DNA of 64,000 bases from Pseudoscleropodium purum (taxonomy: Eukaryota; Streptophyta; Bryopsida; Hypnales; Brachytheciaceae), in the NCBI GenBank assembly GCA_963969395.1, contig OZ017803.1:744001-808000 (forward strand). The letters are read 5' to 3'. The translations under genes and the position numbers were made by a program. Positions 50,401 to 60,249 of the stretch are shown here, in pieces. Under the pieces are notes generated by a model that saw only the letters and a list, made by a program, of their open reading frames with translations, had not been told where the DNA came from and did no database searches. Numbering within the stretch: position 1 is the stretch's first letter; the number at the start of each line of letters is the position of its first letter.

Positions 50401-50807
50401 CTGCCTTGCCTCTGAGGCCTAGAACTTGATGCCCTCGGGGTTTCACGTTCACCAGAAGCTTTCGTACTCAAAGTCATTTCAGTTGTGGCACATACCATTG
50501 ATACCAATTCTTTGGACGCTGGACAAGAGTCTTCGTGGTCAGAATGCGACACAGCCTTTCCGGCCGAAAACTCTTGGACATCTGAAGGGCCAGGGTTGCC
50601 ATCCACATTGTCCATTACAACGCGTTTTGGAAAAACTCCTTCGCAATGCTGAAATAAATCTCGAACTGCCATTGATAATCGTGGACAAAGGCTCACCCCT
50701 TTATCACGTATACCTTCAGGCCCAGAATAGCCTAAGTGGTTGAACATATGGCTGAGCTTCTTTGACATGCTCGCTTTGCAAAGCCTACATTTTACTTTAC
50801 CACCCTC
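47500..50807 (-). pseudogene. hAT-family transposase (DUF659/hATC), degenerate
   Basis: Cut-and-paste transposase remnant. A BED-type zinc-finger word (VKCRLCKASMSKK, then HMFNHLGY) spans 50801 into the frame starting at 50768. The DUF659-like core (LSIDGWSSVTNRPLINVML, then NVMLITTDNAPVNPSAWD) follows. A one-base frameshift near 49875 separates it from GCVVHALNLLLKDW. A single stop at 49330-49332 precedes the next part, and the hAT C-terminal dimerisation domain lies near 49090-48880 (WWDFEGTCGKFIAPLAKRIL, then SSSSCEQNWNNYSFVH). After acidic sequence and another stop at 48220, a frame (48210-47500) continues with basic blocks and ends in repeated DDSDNE acid units; this tail may be a genuine C-terminal extension. 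A stop lies a few codons before the zinc finger, so the true start is unclear. Confidence 0.88.
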
Positions 50808-51169
50808 TTACACACTACACCAAGGAGAAAAATCCCCTGTCGGTTTGGCCACCATACTGACAAGTGTATGTTTTACCTCAATTTCAAAAGAAACCAATAA
50901 AATGTTTTAAATTTGAAACCCACAACGTGACAATGTATACAATATCAATGAAATTAGTCACACAAAGCTTTGAAAATCAAAGCCCCCCATCCACCGAACT
51001 ATGCATTACCAAGCAAGAAACTCAATAAATTGAAGCTCATAGCCCTTGGAAATCTTAGCGTTCGATTTTTCAAGAGTGAATACCAAAGCTTCTCTTCTAA
51101 CATTTATAGTCCCCTCCAGAAAATTAAAGGTTCATTTTTAGGGTTTCCATTCAAAAACAAGCAACGGCC

Positions 51170-51365
51170 CGGATGGGGCTGAAGCGGGCGGACGGACCGG
51201 TCGGACAGGGCGGTCGGACGGGGCGAGCGGGCGGACAGGCCAGACGGGTCGGACGGGCGGTCGGACGCGGTGGACGGGGCGGGCGGACGGGACTGTCCGC
51301 GCTTTGGACACGCCGACCGCCTCACTTAAACACTGACCGCCGCCGGCGTCCGCCCAGCTGTCCAT
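51170..51365. repeat. GGACG array B (upstream of the transposase)
   Basis: About 195 bp dominated by CGGACGGG and CGGTCGGACG words. It lies about 370 bp upstream of the transposase zinc-finger region, so it may be a promoter-side transposase-binding cluster or an old internal terminus. Confidence 0.85.
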
Positions 51366-53257
51366 TGGAGCATCCTATGAGGCCGATATTACTCAAAAAG
51401 AGCGGTAACATTTCCAAAAAAAACAGCCTAATAATCATTGCTAAATGAGGATCAATGTAATTGATTTATCATTTTTTTTTTTAAAATGTAAATCCTAAAC
51501 CCTATACCCTAATTATCCTAAACCTTTTCTTTTCTCCCCTAAATTGTTTTACGAATGAGGAGAATGTGGTTCAGTTGAATATGTTTGGATTATTTACTCA
51601 TATTATCCTTCTAAATAGGTTTTGAGAAGATCTGAAGATGGTGGGGATTTTTTTAAAGTTCATTAGGAAATCAAATGTTTTGCAGAAATAGTCAATTTCT
51701 TTTTCATCGTAAGCAAATGAATTTTTTTTAAAAGGCTCCAATACATAATTAGAATAACAGTTTAATGGATTTCAACCTCATGATATTTAATGAAAGGTTG
51801 TGATTTCTCATTAAAAGTGCATCACAATCTTCAAATGAACATTGAGTCTTTCATATTTTTTAATGAAATTTTGATTAGATTTGAAAACAAAGAAAAAGAA
51901 TCAATGTTTTAACTTTCAAATCATATATAGCTATATTTTTCCTTAAAAACATAGAAAAATTCGTTACTTGAGTTGGTTGAGTAGAATACATTATACACTT
52001 ATACATGTGCTATATTTATTTTGAAGGGTAATTCCAATATTCTTATTTCAGATGTTTTTAAATATTAATTTAAAAAAAGAGGGTTCATTGTTTAAAGACC
52101 TAAAAAATTGACAAACATAATTTCTATTATAAATAGGAATTGAATTCGGAATTCGAATTTTGAAATGATTCAAATGAACAAGATATTGATTATAAAATAT
52201 TTCTTCGTTTGAGTTTTCAAAATGAATTCACGAAACAATTGCAAACTTTTGAACTTAGGTATATGATATTGTTTTCAATTTGTACTTTGTAGAGTATAAT
52301 ACTTCAATTTTAATCCTAAATAAATGAAAAACTCCACATAAATGAAATGTTTCTATGTATTGCACAAAGATTTCTACCAATTACTATGATAATTAAATAC
52401 ATTGTTACATTTCATAAAATATTCTACATAGAAAGAAAAATCATTTTAGTTTTCAATCATGATAAACAATGTCTTCTACTCTTTCTATTATATGTTCATT
52501 TTGTATAACGTGTACATTGTACAATCTTTGAGAGCAGGGTAGTTCATTTTTGACTCTCATTGAAATAGAAAATATATTTGTGTTTGGATTTTGAAATCAT
52601 GATGTATTCTACGGTCTTGCAAGAATGCATCTTGCTCCTTCCTTTGAATCCTTTTGATATTTTTTTTTCCTTTGCTTTCTCGTAGGGCTCTTGTTCTCTT
52701 GTTCTCTTCATTTGACCAGCCTATTTGGCTTGGCTCTTAGTTTGTTTGTTTTTTAATGCAATGGTTTATGCATATGTTATAAAAAATATATATTATTTAT
52801 TTAAAATTAATATATTGATGAACAAATGCATAAAGGCATTGAATGCTTTCACATTTAAAGTTATAAATCTATCATAAATCACTCTTGCAAATTTGAATGA
52901 TTGAATCGAAAATTTGAAAATGTAATTACAAGAGCTTTCAATTCAATCAATTGCATAAATCATAAATGTTGAAATGCAACTCGTATGAGTTTAGCATCTA
53001 TGAAGATTAATTCATGCCATCCACATGCAATTTTCCAATTTAATAAAATGCAATTGAGTACTTCAATTACTTTCCCTTCAATTCTCCAAGTAACATTCAC
53101 TTCATATCTTTCTCTATTTGTTTATTTAATTTTTGGGAACAAATGGAGAAACCATCTTTGTCTATATTTAAACATGCACTCTTATTTGATTGATGAAGAA
53201 TAGATTTATGAAATATATAATCATTGATTTGTTCATGTTGATTTATCTAATATATTT

Positions 53258-53271
53258 TATATATGTATATA

Positions 53272-53308
<37 letters not shown>
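53258..53308. repeat. AT-dinucleotide microsatellite
   Basis: Mostly uninterrupted AT dinucleotides, with small interruptions at the left. Confidence 0.9.
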
Positions 53309-53310
<2 letters not shown>

Positions 53311-53529
53311 TTAAAGGAGTATGGAAGACAAGATTGACAGATTGTGTTCAAATGTTGTTGATTTTGAAATGATTTAGTACTATATCATTTATAAGAATAT
53401 TATAATAGTATTATGTTATAATATTCCTAAAACAATTGCAACAAATATTAAAATACATGCTAAGTTAGGTTTGTTAGCCTACCAATTGTTCATTAATAGA
53501 CATAATTGAGTAGCCCCCTTAAATGAAAC

Positions 53530-53725
53530 ATTCAATATCTAATATCTTACAATCCAAATGGTGGATTTGTCTAAAATTTTTTCCACATCTTTTCCAACTA
53601 ATTTACTACAAGATCCTACAGTTACATATGCCCAAAAGTATTTTTCTTCTAAGACTTGGTATTTGCACTACTAATGGCAGTTTTGAAGTGTTTTTAGTAA
53701 AAAGAACTTTAGGGGCTAAACATCT
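53530..53725 (+). repeat. AACCCCTAAAG-ended repeat, 3' fragment
   Basis: Matches the last ~190 bp of the 59318-60249 copy: CTACAAGATCCTACAGTTAC, AATGGCAGTTTTGAAGTG, then AAAGAACTTTAGGGGCTAAA. The 5' part is absent. Confidence 0.75.
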
Positions 53726-54149
53726 ATACCGTTAGATTTTGAAAAAAGAACAATTTGCTTCAATGGGGATAACTATAAGTCCATGCTCTTTTTTGATAGC
53801 CAAAACACACTTGCAAGGACTTGGACATTTAGCGGTTTACTAAGTGATTAGACGTCAACTAATTCAATTTAATAGTAGAATTTTTATTCAACTACCTTCT
53901 TATAATTGCTTTATACACAATGCAACATGAATATTTGGGTACTTATATTAAACGTCACAATCCTTTCGTGAATTTTTGCACATTTTAGCTCATATCTTTG
54001 TACAAAAATGTCATTTACCAAGAATTCATAAATTTGGTCATAAAGGAAGGCTACCTTTTTTAATTTCAAATTTTACATTGAATGAATGAAAAGTTAGTTG
54101 GACTATACAGCGCCATGAAGACCTTTGTTTATTGTGCAAAATATGGACG

Positions 54150-54482
54150 TCGAAGCGCTTCAGGGTGAAACCGCCCGGTCCGCCCCATCCGCCCAGACCC
54201 CCGTCCGCCTAAACCCCGTCCGCCCCGATACCTGTCCGCCCAGACCCCGTTCGGCTCGATACCTGTCCGCCACCCGCCCTGTCCGTCGGATCCGGCGTCC
54301 GCCCCGTCCGCCCCGTTATGGCTGATGCGTCCGCCCCCCTGGACCGTCTGGTTGGGCGGATGCCAGATTCGTCCGCCCGTGGCCGTCCAATTGGGCGGAC
54401 GGGGTTCTAGGGTTTCGGGGAGGCGGATGGCCGATCCGTCCGCCACCCCCGGCCCGTCCGATGGGGCGGACGGGCCATCCGC
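54150..54482. repeat. GGACG/CGTCC array C (upstream of the kinase-like gene)
   Basis: About 330 bp of repeated GTCCGCCC and CCCGTCCG words, turning to GGGCGGACGGG toward its right end. It lies about 200 bp upstream of the kinase-like start codon. Confidence 0.85.
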
Positions 54483-54676
54483 ATTGTTATTTTTGTTTTG
54501 CCCCTTGTGAATGCAAGGTGGAGCGGAGAGCTTGGTGGTTCATGCTCCATTGGCTCCTTTCCGAGGCAAGGCAAGAGTGGTTTATTGGGCCCCCTTGTTG
54601 CCAATTTTTTTAACACTTGCGCGTGAATTCACATTTAAATTAAAAAATTTCATCTATATCAGTTTCATTTGTCACG

Positions 54677-56134
54677 ATGACGAAGGGGAAGAAGAAGGTT
54701 GCGAAGCTTAAACATGGAGAGGGACCATCAAACTTGGAGGTAGCTCGCCAAAGTCCTTCGGAGGAATGCAAAAAATTCATGATTGAGCGCATCGTTCAAT
54801 TTTATGAATCGGAAACAACATTGTCTTTAGACAATAAGTACATCAGATATCAAGAGGAGTGCGTGTCTAAATTCAAAGTAGACATGACACAGATGTTGTT
54901 GGATGCATTGAATGTGGCGAAGTGGCATGACGAAATGCATAAAACGTACTTCACCAAATGTTTGGAGAACAAGGTTCATGACGCTTTGTGGAATTCCAAA
55001 GTCATTTTGGTTAAATATGGCAAAGAATATCGACCCAATGACTCCCAATTTGAAGAAGTGATTTTGAAAGCGGACTTATTTAGGGGGCGATGTGCTCCAT
55101 TCGCCAAAACGCACAATCGAGTTGGTTCAATTGGTTGGTGGAAAAACAATGATGGAGTTGCTGAAGCGGAAAGGAACAAACGGCACTTCATAGCACTTCC
55201 AGATACAGCACACGTAATTGCTGTTGATGATAGAACGATGAGAGATGGATATGCAACGATTTGAAAGGTTCGTATTGAAGGATGTCTAGGAATACTTCCT
55301 TATTGGGAGTTTGCGGCGAAGAAATCCATTCACCACCAAACTCGACCTGATCTTGCAAAGTTAGAACATCAAAACGAATCAATGGCTGTTCGAATTCCAC
55401 ACGCGGGTGTGATACGGTTTGCTGCGGTGCACGAAACAACGTGTGAAGGTTATACGTATTGGTGGAATGGTGGAACTCTTCGACAAATGTTGAATATGGA
55501 TAAGGACTTTCCAGACAACATTCAAATCCGTTTGATGTATACGAATCCAACCGAAGAGGAAGTTGTAAAAGCTCACCATTTAGGATAATATTGGAAGAAG
55601 CGCACGGAGTTGACATGGACATTTATGCATATAATGTATGCAGTGCATCTTGTTGGACATTTGCACAATGATCTTTCTCCGGACAACATCTTGTTGCATT
55701 TTCCAAAGGATGAGTCACGTGTGTACATTGGAGTTTGCGATTGGGGCATGACCACCTTAGCTTCTCAGCCAATGAAGTCTTTGTACACATTCACATCAGC
55801 AGATGAGATGAAACAAACTTTGCAGAGGAGATGGTAGGTGGATCCACGTATTGCATATTTGCATAAAGCAGGTACAGATGTGGAAGTCATTCCGATGTAT
55901 TCACGTAAGTCAGAAGAGTATGGCATTCAAAAAATTGCTCGGCGGATGAATGGAAACAACATGTCAGAGGCGTATTTCAATTTGCTACTTAAAACACCTA
56001 ATGTGACACAATTTGCCTTTCATGATTTTGCAAAAGTGTTTTATGCTTACTTGAAGCGCATTTCTTCGAAGACTGACGATGAAAATACTAGTTTGGCCCA
56101 TGTAATTACGCGATTTTCTAATACATATCGTTGA
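54677..56134 (+). pseudogene. Protein-kinase-like gene carried by the transposon
   Basis: A single reading frame of 486 codons starting ATG at 54677, with three in-frame stops (TGA 55262, TAA 55586, TAG 55835), no frameshift and no intron needed. Residues 1-180 are lysine- and acid-rich at the start, then a helical region of unknown type. A kinase-like fold follows: possible ATP-lysine in FAAKKSI (215/216), an alpha-C-like KLEHQNESMAVRIPHAGVIRF, a hinge-like TYWWNGGTL, the catalytic loop HNDLSPDNIL (D332, N337) and the metal-binding DWG (D355). HxDLxPxN and DxG are hallmarks of eukaryotic-type kinases; HND replaces HRD and Trp replaces Phe. I know no named family with this N terminus. It may be captured host sequence or a regular element gene. 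Each stop could come from one C-to-T or G-to-A change. Confidence 0.75.
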
Positions 56135-56569
56135 CCGATGCCATATGAACATTTCCGCCATTTATATTAGATTGGTAGTGCAGAAGTAGTAGTTGAATAG
56201 GTTATATAGGCATTAAAAATTAGTTCAGAAATATAGAGTTGGAATGAAAAAAATTATATGTGCAATTAGCCAAATGTGCACAATGTATGGTATTCTATAT
56301 TAAATTCAATATATTTTGCCCATATTGATTATGTTTGTATTTGTGTTGATCTTGATTTTTTAAATAGTATATATATATATTTGAAGTCACAAATTTTTTT
56401 AGTTTGCCTTCTGAAAATGAATTGGAATTTTTTCATAGTTTTAAAACTATCATGGACTCATGGTCAAACTTTATAATCTTTCAACTTATAAGAGACATTG
56501 TTTTAATGACAAATCGCGAACCATTGCACTTCATTTAACATTTAATTGTTTAAAGATTAAGGGAGTGAC

Positions 56570-56735
56570 CGCGGGGCAGTTTGGGTAGGGCGGTCGGGGG
56601 AAATAGGGCCGTCAAAGCGGACGGGGCGGATGGACGGGGCGGACGGGGTGACAGGCGGACGCTGCGTCCGCGGGGACCACGAATGTCAGTGGACGTTGCA
56701 GACACAACGTCCGCGTCCCGACGTCGTGTCAACCC
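56570..56735. repeat. GGACG array D (right subterminal)
   Basis: GC-rich block with GGACGGGGCGGA words and inverted pairs such as GGACGCTGCGTCC and GGACGTTGC...ACAACGTCC. It ends at the proposed right terminus GTGTCAACCCTA. Confidence 0.85.
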
Positions 56736-56737
56736 TA

Positions 56738-56745
56738 TTTACACA
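56738..56745. repeat. Right target-site duplication TTTACACA
   Basis: Exact copy of 47013-47020, directly after the proposed right end of the element. Confidence 0.6.
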
Positions 56746-58980
56746 AGTCAATGTGAATATACTAATAGAACAAATATTGTTGAACATTAAACTCTAGTGT
56801 AAGAGTTTGGTGCTAAAGATCCCTAGGAACATTAAGGTAGTTCCAACAACAATTTTTAGTATAAAATTCCAATATTGCAAGCTAGGTATTTTAAAATATA
56901 TTTTCTGCAAATAAAAGGATTATCATTAAATGTAAGATTTGGAAAAATATACAACTTGCAAAATGTAAATTTAATGCCTAACTAAAGTATTGGTGATATA
57001 ATATTTACTTGGAAAACATTATAATTTTAATGCAACAATAAAGCATTATTGTATACAGTACATGTTATGAATTCTATCAAGATAAGAATCTCATGCCTAT
57101 AACCTATAGCTAAAATTCTTTCAATCAAATTGTATTTTTTTGAGTTTTTTTATCAACTATTTAGCTTTTGACACATCCAAGTAGATAAATTCATTTTGTT
57201 TGTATTCACATGTAACTAAATTTAAATGCCTTTTCATTGAATTATTGGATGTTTTGGCATCATTTGAAAATCATTTTTTGTATTTATTGAAGGTCTTGGG
57301 CTAGATTACTAGTTGGTAATTTTTCCTTCTACTTTGAGGCTATGGCAATTTAAGTTTCTATTGAAGGCCAATGGCATAAGGTTCATCTTTTAAGCCATAT
57401 AGAATTTGTTCTAAGAAAAAAAAATGATTATTTTCTTACATTTTTCTAATGTTTAGTATACTAGATTTCAATTCCAAAAAATATTATGCTTATATATACT
57501 ATTTTACAAATCTTATATGTACATCTTTTACAAATCACATTGAAATTCTAATGTTTATCATTCTAGATTTCAATCCAAGCAAATAAGTATACTATTATCT
57601 TATAGCAAAAATAAAAATAGAATTCTACATCTTGTGATTTATATCAAAGTTTGTACACACACATAATGACTTGTTGTCAAAAAATGCTTTTGAGACTTTG
57701 AGTGTATAGATTTCATAGATGATGCAAAATTTAAGTTTCAAATATTTTTAATAAACTTGACATGAAAATGAGATGTGGAGATTTTATGATACAATTGTCA
57801 TTTTTTACAAATTTTACATCAAACATTCTTGACTTCAAATTGGCCTTGTTCCATATCCTTAGATTCAAAAAGGTCAAAATGAAAAAAAAAATTAGGAGAT
57901 AATTTCATAAAGATTCTTCAATTTTTACTAGTCTCATATACATTGTTTATAAATATTATTATTCTGGACCATATTAAAGTTTAACTTTTGAAATAGTAAA
58001 TAAATGTGGGTCATTAATTTTTTTAGGATCAATGTTGTGCCATTCAATAAGATTTGAAAAAATATACATTAAACTTCTTTACAAATAATCCAATCAACAT
58101 TGAATGTAGAATTTTACTTCTAGATTGGTCTAATTTAAAATTGTGATAATTATCATTTGCTTGAAGTTTTTACATGAATATGAAACAATTAGCATTCTTA
58201 AATTTTTTATTTATTTAATATTATTCACTCATATTCATAATAATGCTCTTTGAGATGAATACAAATGTTAGAACCCTAACCCATTTATAGTAGTCAATTA
58301 TTAAGACAACATGTGAAGCATGTTATAAATCCAAAAAGTAAGGTTTAAAATATTCATTTTTTTATATGAAGAAATGGATATTGTGGAACACTCCAAATTT
58401 TTAAACTAAATTTTTTGGGAATACTTAAATAGTTGGTAGAGGAGTGCCAAAGTTGCGATGTGGATCAATACTAAATGTGTAAAATAGCTCAACTATACAA
58501 TTCAATCTTGAATCATCCTTAAGAGGTTATTCTCATCTCTACACGTACGCTAGTGTATTCAACAAATATGTTTAATTCCATTCATTCATTTCTTTTTTTG
58601 ATTTTTGTATAGCATATTGAACATTTGTACAATATTGACTTTCATTACTCATATTGAATTTGGTAACCCATATGATAAGTGTTTAGAATAAAATGTTGAT
58701 GTATTCTAATTGATGTGTACTCTAATTCTTTTTTTTAACTAAAAATCAACACAAGATCTAAGTTTATTTTCTTAAAAATTAATAGTTTATAGGAACTTGT
58801 TGTATTTTGGAAACAAGTACAAAGAAATTTTGCATGTATAATCACTTCATATGTTAGCCTATCATACTAAAAATAGAAATTGTAATTTTAGTGTCCTTCC
58901 AAAGAAATGCTCTTCTAAATAAATTTGACAAAGATTTATACAAGGATTTATAAAGTCTTTTTCACATATGACTATATCAT
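56746..58980. other. AT-rich intergenic region
   Basis: No gene was seen. Parts are inverted relatives of sequence around 38380-38960 and 32470-33000. Confidence 0.4.
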
Positions 58981-59246
58981 TAGATGATTTTTGGGGGGTC
59001 CAGAAGCCTGTTTCGGGCCTGTTCCCCCACAGTTGTTCTCTGCAGCGAGGGAAATGGCCCACTATTAGAATTTTCTTTTTCATAAATAAAAATTATAAAA
59101 AAATAAAAAAACTCTCCAAATGAAAAAAAAAATTGGTCATTGACGTGGCAACATCTTGGCCACATCAAACCATTGCGCCAAACCTATTCCCTGCGGTCGT
59201 AGGTTGTAATAACTCGTAGGCATCCGAAGGCCCCCAAAATCTTCTA
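58981..59246. mobile_element. MITE-like element, 266 bp, TA-flanked
   Basis: Termini TAGATGATTTTTGGGGGG and the inverse of TAGAAGATTTTGGGGGCC form clear inverted repeats; the outermost TA on each side could be the target duplication. The centre holds an inverted pair TTGACGTGGC/GCCACATCAA at 59140-59168, close to the one in the 31337-31636 element. It is non-coding. Confidence 0.75.
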
Positions 59247-59317
59247 ATGGAGTACTTTCTATAAATTATATTTAGCATCTATTTATTCAAACTTTTTATG
59301 CAAATTTTAAAAACATC

Positions 59318-60249
59318 AACCCCTAAAAGACCAAACTGTATTTTTTAGCAACATACAAATTTTGGGCAAGTGTGTGTGACTGGAGATTTCCATGTTCTAG
59401 GTCAAAATTTTGATAGAAGGTGGGAATAAAGAATATCTTTTATGTGCACTAAATTTTAGGACATTTGAAAATTTGAATTAAAAGTTATAGCCCAATATGT
59501 AGTTTGTTTCTCAACTCAGGCAGTCCAAGCAAATCTAAAAAATCATTTTTTTCAAAGATCCAAATTTCAAATTGGTTTTTGAGATTCATATATATGTTAA
59601 AAGCTTTGAATCATTCCATTTTGATCAATGAGTCAAAAGTTATGAGGTGTTTTAGTTTGTGGGTAGTTATAGAATCTCTACCCCAAAATAAACTTTGAAG
59701 TCTTTTATTGTATTTAATTTTCAATATTTTTGGAAAAAAATAAAAACATTAGGTGAAGATTGTTTATCACAACATTACCACCATTGGAATTGGCATTTTT
59801 CAATTCCATTCATAAATTGTTAATAATTTAGTATTTTGAACCATTCTCTACATCTTCCTACTTACTATTTTTTTCCTATATGTTGTACAATTTCAAATGA
59901 TCTAAAATTTTTCAAGCATGCAGACAACATGGCTTTAAGACTGAATCCCAAAAGCTGCAATCATTTTGAACATTTTTTCATAAAAATGTGACCTTGTGAA
60001 GTTCAATTGCCTGGTTTTTCACAGGGACAAAAAAATGATTTTTGTCACTTCAAATGCTAATATCTTGCAATCTACAAGGTGTAAATTTTGGAAACTTTTA
60101 CCACATCTTTTCAAACCAATGTACTACAAGATCCTACGGTTGCATGTGTTTGAAGATGGGTTTTTTTTCTAAATTTTGAAACTTGTATAAGAAATGGCAG
60201 TTTTGGAGCATTTTTGGCAAAAACGTAGTCAAAGAACTTTAGGGGTTAA
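59318..60249 (+). repeat. AACCCCTAAAG-ended repeat family, reference copy
   Basis: The best-preserved member, 0.93 kb. It starts AACCCCTAAAAGACCAAACT and ends AAAGAACTTTAGGGGTTAA, so its termini are inverted repeats of about 11 bp extended by a weaker match (TTTTTTAGCAACAT against TTTTTGCCAAAAAT). There is no coding frame, so it is probably a non-autonomous DNA transposon. Confidence 0.85.

Larger units (their letters stand above)
51366..54140. other. AT-rich centre of the proposed transposon
   Basis: No gene was seen. It contains an AT-dinucleotide tract at 53258-53308 and a 3' fragment of the AACCCCTAAAG family at about 53530-53725. Confidence 0.5.
47021..56737. mobile_element. Proposed 9.7-kb hAT-type transposon with kinase-like cargo
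   Basis: Outer ends CAGGATGGAC (left) and the inverse of TAGGGTTGAC (right) match at 7 of the first 10 positions and resemble hAT termini. Both are flanked by TTTACACA. GC-rich arrays of GGACG/CGTCC lie just inside each end and again upstream of each of two divergently oriented genes: a hAT transposase remnant (minus, left half) and a protein-kinase-like gene (plus, right half). No duplication of the flanking 8 bp is seen at the inner arrays, which favours one large element over two small ones. The middle (51400-54130) is AT-rich and has itself received repeat insertions. The alternative is two related elements side by side. Confidence 0.55.

Noticed and set aside
47021..51370. hAT element ending at array B (4.3 kb) as a separate transposon
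   Set aside because: No TTTACACA or other matching 8-bp duplication is found next to array B, whereas the outer pair matches exactly. Kept only as an alternative.
51173..51448. Long open frames on both strands over GC-rich arrays (also 54125-54510 and 56581-56790)
   Set aside because: Arg/Pro/Gly-rich frames open on several frames at once are the product of GGACG/CGTCC repeats, which contain few stop codons.
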